Origin: Actinoplanes campanulatus
GTDB taxonomy: Bacteria; Actinomycetota; Actinomycetes; Mycobacteriales; Micromonosporaceae
Direction: 5' to 3'
NCBI RefSeq assembly: GCF_014647795.1
Contig: NZ_BMPW01000018.1
Location: forward strand, 124,001-188,000
Length of the DNA: 64,000 nt
Shown here piece after piece: positions 40,571 through 47,179 of this stretch. The notes below the pieces were generated by a model, which ran no database searches, was not told the DNA's origin, and saw only the letters and a program-made list of their open reading frames with translations. Each line of letters starts with the position of its first letter. Within the stretch, counting starts at the first letter, position 1. Position numbers and translations under genes: made by a program.

Positions 40571-41498
40571 AGGCCCGCCGGTAGGCCGACGGTGACGTGC
40601 GCATCGTCTGTCCGAAGTGGTGACGGTAGGTCACGGCGGTCTCGAAACCGACCGCCGTGGCGATCGCCTCGATCGGGGTCCGGGTCGTCTCCAGCAGTGG
40701 CAGGCTGGCGTGCACCCGCCGGTCGATCAGCCAGCGGATCGGCGTGCTCCCGGTCGCGCGGGCGAAATGCCGCAGGTAGGTGCGCTCGGACATGTGCGCG
40801 TGCCGGGCCAGCGTGGCGACCGTGATCGGCTCGGCCAGGTTGCCGAGCGCCCAGTCCATGCTGCGGGCCACCCGGGCGTCCTCCGGGTCGGCCGCCACCG
40901 GCGCCTCCACGAACTGGGCCTGCCCGCCGTCCCGGTGCGGCTGGACGACCAGCCGGCGGGCCACCGCGTTGGCGATCGACGGGCCGTGGTCGAGGCGGAC
41001 CACGTGCAGGCAGAGATCCAGGCCGGCGGCGCTGCCCGCGCTGGTCAGCACGTCGCCGTGGTCGATGTAGAGGACGTCGGCGTCGACCTCCACGGCCGGA
41101 TGGCGCTCCCGGAGGGCGTCCGCGTACCGCCAGTGGGTGGTGGCCCGGCGGCCGTCCAGCAGACCCGCCGCGGCCAGGGCGAACGCGCCCGAGCAGATGG
41201 ACATGATCCGTGCGCCCCGGGCGTGGGCGGCCCGCAGCGCGGCGATCAGCTCCGGCGAGACGCCGGAGTTGACCCCTGGCACGATCACCGTTTCGGCGGC
41301 GGCGAACACGTCCAGCCCGTGCTCGGTGTGCAGGGTCGCGCCGCCGACCACCCGGACCGGGCCGGGCGTCTCGGCGCAGATGGTCAGCTCGTACCACGGC
41401 CGGTCGAACTCCGGCCGGGGCAGCCCGAAGACCTCGCTCACGATGCCCAGTTCGAAGACCGACATGCCGTCGTACGCCAGGACCGCCACCGTTCGCAT
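40554..41498 (-). CDS. GlxA-family transcriptional regulator (DJ-1/PfpI domain plus AraC HTH)
   Basis: 314 residues. The N-terminal DJ-1/PfpI-like domain (about 1-170) has VAVLAYDGMSVFELGIVSEV and ICSGAFALAAAGLLDGRRAT with the conserved nucleophile-elbow Cys. The C-terminal AraC DNA-binding part has two helix-turn-helix units, including HMSERTYLRHFARATG and IEAIATAVGFETAVTYRHHF. It is divergent from a rhodanese gene, 71 bp away, the likely target. GlxA regulators usually sense small nitrogen or sulfur compounds, but the ligand here is unknown. Confidence 0.93.
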   Translation of the reverse strand: MRTVAVLAYDGMSVFELGIVSEVFGLPRPEFDRPWYELTICAETPGPVRVVGGATLHTEHGLDVFAAAETVIVPGVNSGVSPELIAALRAAHARGARIMSICSGAFALAAAGLLDGRRATTHWRYADALRERHPAVEVDADVLYIDHGDVLTSAGSAAGLDLCLHVVRLDHGPSIANAVARRLVVQPHRDGGQAQFVEAPVAADPEDARVARSMDWALGNLAEPITVATLARHAHMSERTYLRHFARATGSTPIRWLIDRRVHASLPLLETTRTPIEAIATAVGFETAVTYRHHFGQTMRTSPSAYRRAFTAPE

Positions 41499-41569
41499 GG
41501 CGGGATCTTAGCGGTCGGCGTCGTTCACGCCACTGTGCGGGTTGCCGCGCGGGCGGCACGATCAATGCC

Positions 41570-41995
41570 ATGACCAGCGCGATCGAGCACTTCCAGAACC
41601 GGCTCCGCTTCGAGACCGACGTGAGCGACGTCCACCACGACCTGGAAGCCGGCACCCCCGGCCTCGTGGTGATCGACTCCCGCAGCACCGAGTCGTGGGA
41701 CCAGGGCCACATCCCCGGCGCCGTCCACCTGCCGACCCGCCAGATCGCGGCCCGCGCCGCCGAACTCGTCCCGCCGGGCAGCGCGGTCGTCACCTACTGC
41801 TGGGGCCCGGGTTGCAACGGCGCGACCCGGGCGGCGCTGGAGTTCGCCAAGCTGGGCTACCCGGTCAAGGAGATGATCGGCGGCTACGAGTACTGGGTCC
41901 GCGAAGGCTTCCCCACCGACGGCCCGGCCGGCCGCTCCAGCCGCCCGGTCGACGACCTGACCGCCCCGGTCGGCGCCGCCTGTGGTTGCGCCTGA
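41570..41995 (+). CDS. Rhodanese-like sulfurtransferase
   Basis: 141 residues, one rhodanese domain. The CH2-A type motif VVIDSRSTESWDQGHIPGAV and the active-site loop TYCWGPGCNGATRAAL place the catalytic Cys in YCWGPGC. The loop is longer and carries a second Cys, as in a subgroup of single-domain rhodaneses. It moves sulfur from thiosulfate or persulfides to acceptors. The C-terminus ends ACGCA with two further Cys that could take part in sulfur relay. Divergence from the GlxA regulator implies regulation by that protein. Confidence 0.9.
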   Translation: MTSAIEHFQNRLRFETDVSDVHHDLEAGTPGLVVIDSRSTESWDQGHIPGAVHLPTRQIAARAAELVPPGSAVVTYCWGPGCNGATRAALEFAKLGYPVKEMIGGYEYWVREGFPTDGPAGRSSRPVDDLTAPVGAACGCA

Positions 41996-42520
41996 CCCCA
42001 AGACCCCTTTCCGGTACGCCCGACGCCGTCCCCGTTCTTTCAGGACAGCCCCGCCCTGCCACGCGATCTCGCTGCCTCGCTGTCATCCGCCGCCGCGCTT
42101 GCGGCCGCGGGCGTTCACGTAGCGCCGTCCGTGTGCCCGGCCTCCGGCCATGACGCGGGCGGGCGACCACGGAGACCGTTACGTGTGCGCTGGTCGGCGC
42201 AAACGAGCCGGAGGGACGGACAGAGGACCGATTGACCAGCAGGGTCACAGGTGGACGCACACCGTCAGGCATCGAAGACCAGCGGGCGCACAAGATTCGG
42301 GTTGCAAGCGCGGGTGACCACACACGGAAGACGTCCCGTGTGCGATCGCCAAGGTCATATGCCAGGCGAACGCGCACGACACCGCGAATGTGTGCACCCA
42401 CCCACCCTGCAACCACAGCCGACCGCCCACAACCGCGGGCGCTCGGCCCGAGAGCCGGCACGCCGCACGCCTGGGCGGCAGACCGCGACGGGTGTTGTGG
42501 CGGAGAGTGGGCGACCCTCG
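41996..42520. other. Intergenic region of about 525 bp without convincing gene
   Basis: I see no frame with a ribosome binding site and a plausible protein. The sequence is GC-rich, with short scattered repeats around ACACGG/CCGTGT (42260-42340). A long minus-strand frame (41865-42524) is composed of Arg/Pro-rich sequence typical of antisense GC-rich DNA. The region separates rhodanese from alditol oxidase. Confidence 0.5.
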
Positions 42521-43798
42521 TCACCGGTCACCAGGCGTTTCGCCGCGGAGCGAAGCGGAGCAATCAAGCAAGGAGTCCAACCAGGCGTTGCGGAACATCC
42601 CCTGTGGATCGAAGCGGTGCGCCAGGGCGGCGAAGTCACCGAATCGGGGGTAGGCGCCGCGCACGTCGGACGGGGCGGTCGTGAAGATCTTGCCCCAGTG
42701 CGGCCGGGCGCCGTGCGGCGCCAGGGCCTTCTCCAGGTCGGCGACGACCGGGAGCACCGCGTCGGTGTCGGCGATCCAGGTGAAGTGCAGGGCCAGGCTG
42801 TCCTGTTCGTGGTTGGGGCTGAGCCAGAGGCCGTCGGCGGCGATCGTCCGGATCTCGCAGACCTGGAGGACGGCCGCGACCCGCTCCCGTAGTCCGGCCA
42901 CCGCCGCGATCGCGGCCCGCCCGGCCGTGCGCGGCACGTGCCACTCGGACTGGAGTTCCTCGCCGCTGCTCGGGGTGAACTCCATCCGGAAGTGCGGCAG
43001 CCGTTCGTGCCACGGGCCGGGGACGCCGCCCTGCCCGGTGCAGTTCTCGGCCGGCATGCCGGGCACCGGGTGACGGGGGCCGTCCGCGGGGCGGGCGCCG
43101 AACAGGTCCCCGGTCAGCGGCGCGTCCCGCTTCAGCCACACCTGGTCGATGTCCGGGCCGGTCCAGCGGGTGAAGAGGCTGACGCTGTATCCGGCCGACA
43201 GAATCTCGTCGAGGTGCTCGTCCAGGGCGGCGGCGGGCAGGTTCTCGTAGACGTACTGCCGCAGCTCGAAGGCCGGCACGACGTCGAGGGTGAGCGCGGT
43301 GACCACGCCGAGCGCGCCGAGGCCGACCACGGCGCCGGCGAGGTCCGGGTGGTCGCGGTCCAGGACGGCTGTCGAGCCGTCGGCGCGGAGGATCTCCAGG
43401 CCGGAGACCGCGGTCGCCAGGTTGCCGTGGCGCACGCCCGAGCCGTGGGTCGCGGTGGCCACCGCGCCGGCCACCGAGATGTGCGGCAGCGACGCCATGT
43501 TGTGCAGGGCCAGGCCCTCGGCGGCGAGGCGGGCGGCCAGTTCGCCGTACCGGATTCCGCCGTCGATCCGCACGCTCCGTCGATCCGGCGCGATCTCGAC
43601 GGTGCGCGGGAGACCGGCCAGCGAGACGAGATCCCCGTCGGTGTCGGCGAGCCGGTTGAACGAGTGACCGCTGCCGAGGACCCGCAGCCGGTCGGCCCCG
43701 GCGAGCACCGCACGCAGCTCGGCCACCGATTCCGGACGGTGCAGCCGCCGCGCCCCGAAGGTGATGTTGCCGGCCCAGTTCGTCAGACGCTCCCGCAT
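42521..43798 (-). CDS. Alditol/xylitol oxidase-like FAD enzyme
   Basis: 425 residues, VAO/PCMH flavoprotein fold, close to Streptomyces alditol oxidase AldO. The FAD domain has LGSGHSFNRL, where His45 is the predicted covalent FAD attachment site, SVAGAVATATHGSG and a Gly-rich stretch VGLGALGVVTALTLDV. The C-terminus has PHWGKIF and RFGDFAALAHRFDPQGMFRN, typical of sugar-alcohol and aldonolactone oxidases. It would oxidise xylitol, sorbitol or similar alditols at C1 with O2, giving H2O2. ATG 43798 was chosen for AGGGTG at proper spacing; a GTG lies 6 bp upstream. No catalase or transport gene is adjacent. Confidence 0.9.
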   Translation of the reverse strand: MRERLTNWAGNITFGARRLHRPESVAELRAVLAGADRLRVLGSGHSFNRLADTDGDLVSLAGLPRTVEIAPDRRSVRIDGGIRYGELAARLAAEGLALHNMASLPHISVAGAVATATHGSGVRHGNLATAVSGLEILRADGSTAVLDRDHPDLAGAVVGLGALGVVTALTLDVVPAFELRQYVYENLPAAALDEHLDEILSAGYSVSLFTRWTGPDIDQVWLKRDAPLTGDLFGARPADGPRHPVPGMPAENCTGQGGVPGPWHERLPHFRMEFTPSSGEELQSEWHVPRTAGRAAIAAVAGLRERVAAVLQVCEIRTIAADGLWLSPNHEQDSLALHFTWIADTDAVLPVVADLEKALAPHGARPHWGKIFTTAPSDVRGAYPRFGDFAALAHRFDPQGMFRNAWLDSLLDCSASLRGETPGDR

Positions 43799-44126
43799 CA
43801 GCACACCCTATGTCGCCCCGGCCGGGGGACACGGTGTGTGATCAACGAGACTTCGGGCACCCGCACCGGGGTCGCCGTGCGGCGCTGTCATAATTTCATA
43901 CCTGTTACGGAAAGTTATATAGGCATCTTTGTGTCTGTGTGGTCACTGTCAGGTGCATCTGTGCCGATATGGCCTGAACAAGGCCACTCAATATTCAGTA
44001 GATCCAAATCGAGACGCGCTGCTCGTTCTCTCGTAACGCAACCTGCGTCACAATCAGTCACGCCCATGGCGGGGGTGAGGGCAGGATTCAGCCCGGCGGA
44101 ATCGCGAACGAGAGGAACGGCGCGAG
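43799..44126. other. Low-GC divergent promoter region upstream of the MHYT gene
   Basis: About 330 bp of much lower GC than its flanks (43890-44060). I see no gene. A TGTTACGG/AAAGTTA stretch near 43908-43920 resembles the GTTAC-type palindromes elsewhere in the window. GAGAGGAAC serves as the ribosome binding site of the MHYT gene. A structured leader cannot be excluded, but no known riboswitch core was recognised. Confidence 0.5.
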
Positions 44127-45038
44127 ATGGCGCAGATCCATCACTTCGAGTACGGGGCCATAACCCCCACGGTCAGCTACATCCTCTCCGTGCTCGGGTC
44201 ACTACTGGGGCTCACCAGCGCGGTGCGCCTGCGATCGGCGCGCAGCGGCGGCGAACGGTTCTGGTGGCTGACCCTGGCGGCGGTGGCCATCGGCGCCACC
44301 GGCATCTGGAGCATGCACTTCGTGGCGATGCTCGGCTTCGACGTGGACGGCACGCCGATCCGGTACGACATCGGCCTCACCGTGGCGAGCGCGGTCATCG
44401 CCCTCGCGTCGGTCGGCGTCGGCCTGGCGATCGCTCTGCTCGGCAAAACGGCCCCGCGGCTCCGGATCCTGATCGGTGGCGTGCTCGCCGGCCTGGGCGT
44501 CGGCGCGATGCACTACACCGGCATGGCCGCCATGCGGCTGCGCGGCGAGATCCACTACTCCGGCCGTGAGGTGATCGCCTCGATCGCCATCGCCGTGGTC
44601 GCCGCGACCGTCGCGCTCTGGCTCACCCTGATCGTCAGCAAGCCGATCGCCATCTTCGGCTCGGCCCTGGTGATGGGTGTCGCGGTCAACGGCATGCACT
44701 TCACCGGCATGCTCGCCATGTCCGTGACGCCGGAGGGCGAGGCGTTCGGCTCGGTCGAGGGCGCCACCGCCACCAACCTGCTCGTCCCGGTCGGCGCGGC
44801 GGTCGTCTTCGCGATCGTCGGCATGGGCTACGCCCTGGTCTCCGCGCCCACCGAGGAGGACCGGGATGCCGCCGAGTACCTGCGCCAGCGGATCGAGAAC
44901 CGTGCCGCGGCCCCGGCCGCCCCGGCCCAGCCTCAGTTCGGCGGGCAGCCCGCCGGCCAGCAGCCGCCGAACCGTTCCACCGGCCGCGGCACCCTCGGTG
45001 ACGCCTCGTGGACCTACCGGGACCGTGGCCGCCAGTAG
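44127..45038 (+). CDS. MHYT-domain membrane sensor protein
   Basis: 303 residues with seven predicted membrane segments and three MHYT motifs: MHFVAML (from residue 63), MHYTGMAAM (from 128) and MHFTGMLAM (from 190). In MHYT proteins the Met and His residues near the outer face are proposed to bind copper and sense O2, CO or NO. Most are fused to GGDEF/EAL or kinase domains; here only a polar, Pro/Gln-rich cytoplasmic tail of about 65 residues follows, so the output is unknown. It is monocistronic. The region between it and FabH holds no further gene. Confidence 0.92.
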   Translation: MAQIHHFEYGAITPTVSYILSVLGSLLGLTSAVRLRSARSGGERFWWLTLAAVAIGATGIWSMHFVAMLGFDVDGTPIRYDIGLTVASAVIALASVGVGLAIALLGKTAPRLRILIGGVLAGLGVGAMHYTGMAAMRLRGEIHYSGREVIASIAIAVVAATVALWLTLIVSKPIAIFGSALVMGVAVNGMHFTGMLAMSVTPEGEAFGSVEGATATNLLVPVGAAVVFAIVGMGYALVSAPTEEDRDAAEYLRQRIENRAAAPAAPAQPQFGGQPAGQQPPNRSTGRGTLGDASWTYRDRGRQ

Positions 45039-45196
45039 CCCGACTCGCGGCCGATGACCCTCTGACGGACTGTCCGGCATTTATCAGCCGAACCGTCAAC
45101 TGTTCGATCCGCATGTTCCCGCCCTGCATGGATAGGGTTTGCGGGGCGGGACGTGAAACGTGAAAAGCAATGAACGGCAAGACCTGGGGGATAGGC

Positions 45197-46183
45197 GTGG
45201 CAGTAGGGATTCTCGGAACCGGCTCCTATCTACCGACACGGGTCGTCACCAATGTGGACCTGCTGGCCCTGGTGCCGGACGCGGATCCGGAGTGGGTGTC
45301 CCGGAAGACCATGATCGAGGCGCGCCGATTCGCCGCTCCCGATGAGGCGGCCTCCGACCTCGCGGCGAACGCGGCCCGGGCGGCCCTCGAGCGGGCCGGT
45401 GTCACGGCGGCCGAAATCGACTACATCGTCCTGTCCACTTCGACCGGTGACTCGCCCCAGCCGCCGACGTCCAATCTGGTGCAGAACGCGATCGGCGCCT
45501 CCCGTGCCGCGTGCATGGACGTCAACGCCGTCTGTGCGGGCTTCGTCTTCGCCCTCGGTGTGGCCAACGGCCTGATCGCCACCAACCCCGACGCGCTGGT
45601 CCTGGTCATCGCGTCGGACATCTACTCGCGCATCCTCGACTTCGGTGACCGGCGGACCGCCGTGCTCTTCGGGGACGGCGCCGGCGCCGCGGTGGTCGGC
45701 CGGGTCGCCGACGGTTACGGCATCGTCGACCTCGATCTCGCCTCGCGCGGCGACGCCAACGACCTGATCTACGTCAAGGGCGGTGGCAGCCGCCTGCCAG
45801 CCTCGCCGCAGACGGTCGCCGACGGCGACCACTACTTCCGGATGAACGGCCGGGGTGTCCGTGACTTCGTCGCCACCGCCGTGCCGCCCGCGCTCGACGC
45901 GCTGCTGCGCCGCAACGAGCTCAAGGCCGAGGACGTCGACCACTTCGTCCCGCACCAGGCCAACGGCATGATGCTCCAGGAGCTGGTCGAGTCGGCCGGC
46001 TTCCAGAACGCGCACACCCACCTCACCCTGCCCTGGTACGGCAACGTGGGCAGCGCCTCGCTCCCGGTCACCCTCGACGACGCCGCCCGCAACGGGTCGC
46101 TGCGCGACGGCGAGGTGGTTCTTCTCGCCGGATTCGGTGGCGGCATGTCGATGGGCGCGTGTCTTCTGCGCTGGGGGCGCTGA
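45197..46183 (+). CDS. 3-oxoacyl-ACP synthase III (FabH family)
   Basis: 328 residues from GTG 45197, which has GGGGAT upstream and gives the typical FabH start GILGTGSYLPTRVVTN; an ATG at 45170 is possible. The catalytic triad is complete: Cys113 in NAVCAGFVF, His253 in PHQANGMML, Asn283 in YGNVGSAS. The enzyme condenses an acyl-CoA starter with malonyl-ACP. It stands alone, far from other fab genes, so a role in a specialised fatty-acid or polyketide pathway is as likely as housekeeping. Residues lining the acyl pocket do not allow the starter unit to be read. A hairpin follows. Confidence 0.93.
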   Translation: MAVGILGTGSYLPTRVVTNVDLLALVPDADPEWVSRKTMIEARRFAAPDEAASDLAANAARAALERAGVTAAEIDYIVLSTSTGDSPQPPTSNLVQNAIGASRAACMDVNAVCAGFVFALGVANGLIATNPDALVLVIASDIYSRILDFGDRRTAVLFGDGAGAAVVGRVADGYGIVDLDLASRGDANDLIYVKGGGSRLPASPQTVADGDHYFRMNGRGVRDFVATAVPPALDALLRRNELKAEDVDHFVPHQANGMMLQELVESAGFQNAHTHLTLPWYGNVGSASLPVTLDDAARNGSLRDGEVVLLAGFGGGMSMGACLLRWGR

Positions 46184-46198
46184 GACCTCTGATCTCCA

Positions 46199-46234
46199 TC
46201 CCGGCCGGGTCCGCACGCGCGGGCCCGGCCGGGA
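46199..46234. terminator. Bidirectional hairpin terminator after FabH
   Basis: 16-bp stem with one G-U pair (46199-46214 with 46219-46234) and a 4-nt loop, exactly between the convergent FabH and PRC-barrel genes. Confidence 0.8.
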
Positions 46235-46235
46235 G

Positions 46236-46586
46236 TCATTTCGGCTGGATCAGCCAGTCCCACGCCCGGCGTAGCCCGGTGGCGTGGCTCTCGGCCAGGT
46301 CGGCCGGCGCGTCGGCGCTCGGCTCGGCGAGGCGGACGGCCGGTTCGGTCACGATCACGGCGCGCTCGAAGAGCCCGTCCACCTGGTCGCCGCCGGCGAA
46401 ACGCGGGCCGACCGGGGTCGCGATCAGCAGGCCGTGGAAGACGTCCTCGCGCTCGTCGGCGAGCACGTGCTCGATCGTGCCGACCGGGTCCCCGGACCGG
46501 TCGTAGACCGGCATCCCATCGGTGAGCACCAGGTATGAGACCGGTGCACCGAGGTCTTCGGGCACGGTCTCGCTGTTCTGCGTCAT
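46236..46586 (-). CDS. PRC-barrel-like small protein
   Basis: 116 residues, cytoplasmic and acidic. The central part (MPVYDRSGDPVGTIEHVL, then DVFHGLLIATPVGPRFAGGD) matches the PRC-barrel fold, which occurs in photosynthetic reaction centre H subunits, RimM and many small actinobacterial proteins of unknown role. A helical C-terminus of about 30 residues follows. The ATG at 46586 is chosen because longer forms lack an RBS. It is monocistronic and convergent with FabH. Confidence 0.8.
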   Translation of the reverse strand: MTQNSETVPEDLGAPVSYLVLTDGMPVYDRSGDPVGTIEHVLADEREDVFHGLLIATPVGPRFAGGDQVDGLFERAVIVTEPAVRLAEPSADAPADLAESHATGLRRAWDWLIQPK

Positions 46587-46745
46587 GCCGGTCGGGTTAC
46601 CCCTCAACACAGCGATTCAGCCCCGGAAGGCCAACATCATCTTTTCGGTCGAGCGGCCTCTAAACATTTTGTACCGTTTTCGGTGTCTAGCGGCGAAACG
46701 CACGTGAAACCGCACGGTTCGCCGTGAATTCCCATACTGTCCGTT

Positions 46746-46949
46746 TTGCCAGTGAAGCGTCTCGTACGACGAGTACGGGAAAGGCGCGCACCGCGGTGCT
46801 CTCGCCGGCGGTGCTGCGATACAACCTGGCCGGGTGGCCACGACGGTCCGGGCGGTCCCGGACACGGTCACCCGGGCGGGCTGGGCCAGGACGGCCCCGG
46901 CGGTCCGGGGAACGGAGGCTCAGACGAAGACCCGAAGGGGTCCGGGTAG
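46746..46949 (+). CDS. Possible small Gly/Pro-rich (collagen-like) protein
   Basis: A 67-residue frame from TTG 46746 (or GTG 46752). The N-terminal half is Arg/Cys-rich (RAPRCSRRRCC). The second half is built of Gly-Pro-Gly repeats, GHDGPGGPGHGHPGGLGQDG then PGGPGNGGSDEDPK, with an internal duplication. There is no clear ribosome binding site. In favour, a hairpin terminator begins 7 nt after the stop codon and a low-GC stretch (46640-46745) upstream could hold a promoter. I recognise no family; the frame could be a chance product of GC-rich DNA. Confidence 0.35.
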   Translation: MPVKRLVRRVRERRAPRCSRRRCCDTTWPGGHDGPGGPGHGHPGGLGQDGPGGPGNGGSDEDPKGSG

Positions 46950-46955
46950 GGGCGG

Positions 46956-46990
46956 GCCCTGGTCATCACACCCCCGGTGGTGACCAGGGC
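46956..46990 (+). terminator. Hairpin after the Gly/Pro-rich small ORF
   Basis: 14-bp stem with one mismatch or wobble (46956-46969 with 46977-46990). It begins 7 nt after the small ORF stop codon, which suggests that a transcript ends here. Confidence 0.65.
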
Positions 46991-47058
46991 AGCCCCTGAG
47001 CGGCGAACGGCAGGGTCCGGGCGGGCGGAATGGCCCGCGCCACCGACCGAACAGATAC

Positions 47059-47095
47059 GCGATGCCCGGCCGGACGGAATCCGGCCGGGCATCGC
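47059..47095 (+). terminator. Second strong hairpin in the 46.6-47.2 kb intergenic region
   Basis: Perfect 15-bp stem (47059-47073 with 47081-47095), 7-nt loop, followed by ATTTG. No gene ends nearby on the plus strand other than the small ORF at 46746-46949, so this may be a backup terminator or part of an unrecognised RNA. Confidence 0.65.
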
Positions 47096-47132
47096 ATTTG
47101 CGCACGGCGTACGAAATGGTGGTTCGAAAAGT

Positions 47133-47173
47133 GGGCGCCCGGCCGATCCGGGGGGCACACCGGCCGGGCGCCC
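47133..47173 (-). terminator. Terminator of the flippase fusion gene
   Basis: Perfect 13-bp stem (47133-47145 with 47161-47173), 15-nt loop, just downstream of the stop codon of the minus-strand gene. Confidence 0.7.
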
Positions 47174-47179
47174 TGCTCA

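Noticed and set aside
38695-40584. 629-residue plus-strand frame inside the GH42 gene
   Set aside because: Out-of-frame shadow rich in Arg/Gly/Ala; the GH42 frame has both catalytic Glu residues.
41865-42524. 219-residue minus-strand frame in the 525-bp gap between rhodanese and alditol oxidase genes
   Set aside because: No ribosome binding site, Arg/Pro-rich shadow sequence, and it runs into the antisense of the rhodanese gene.
43890-44126. Possible c-di-GMP or other riboswitch in the MHYT leader
   Set aside because: No conserved aptamer core could be recognised; only low GC and a normal ribosome binding site are seen.
46724-46999. Alternative plus-strand frame overlapping the Gly/Pro-rich ORF
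   Set aside because: Arg-rich shadow with no ribosome binding site; it reads through the hairpin that ends the other frame.
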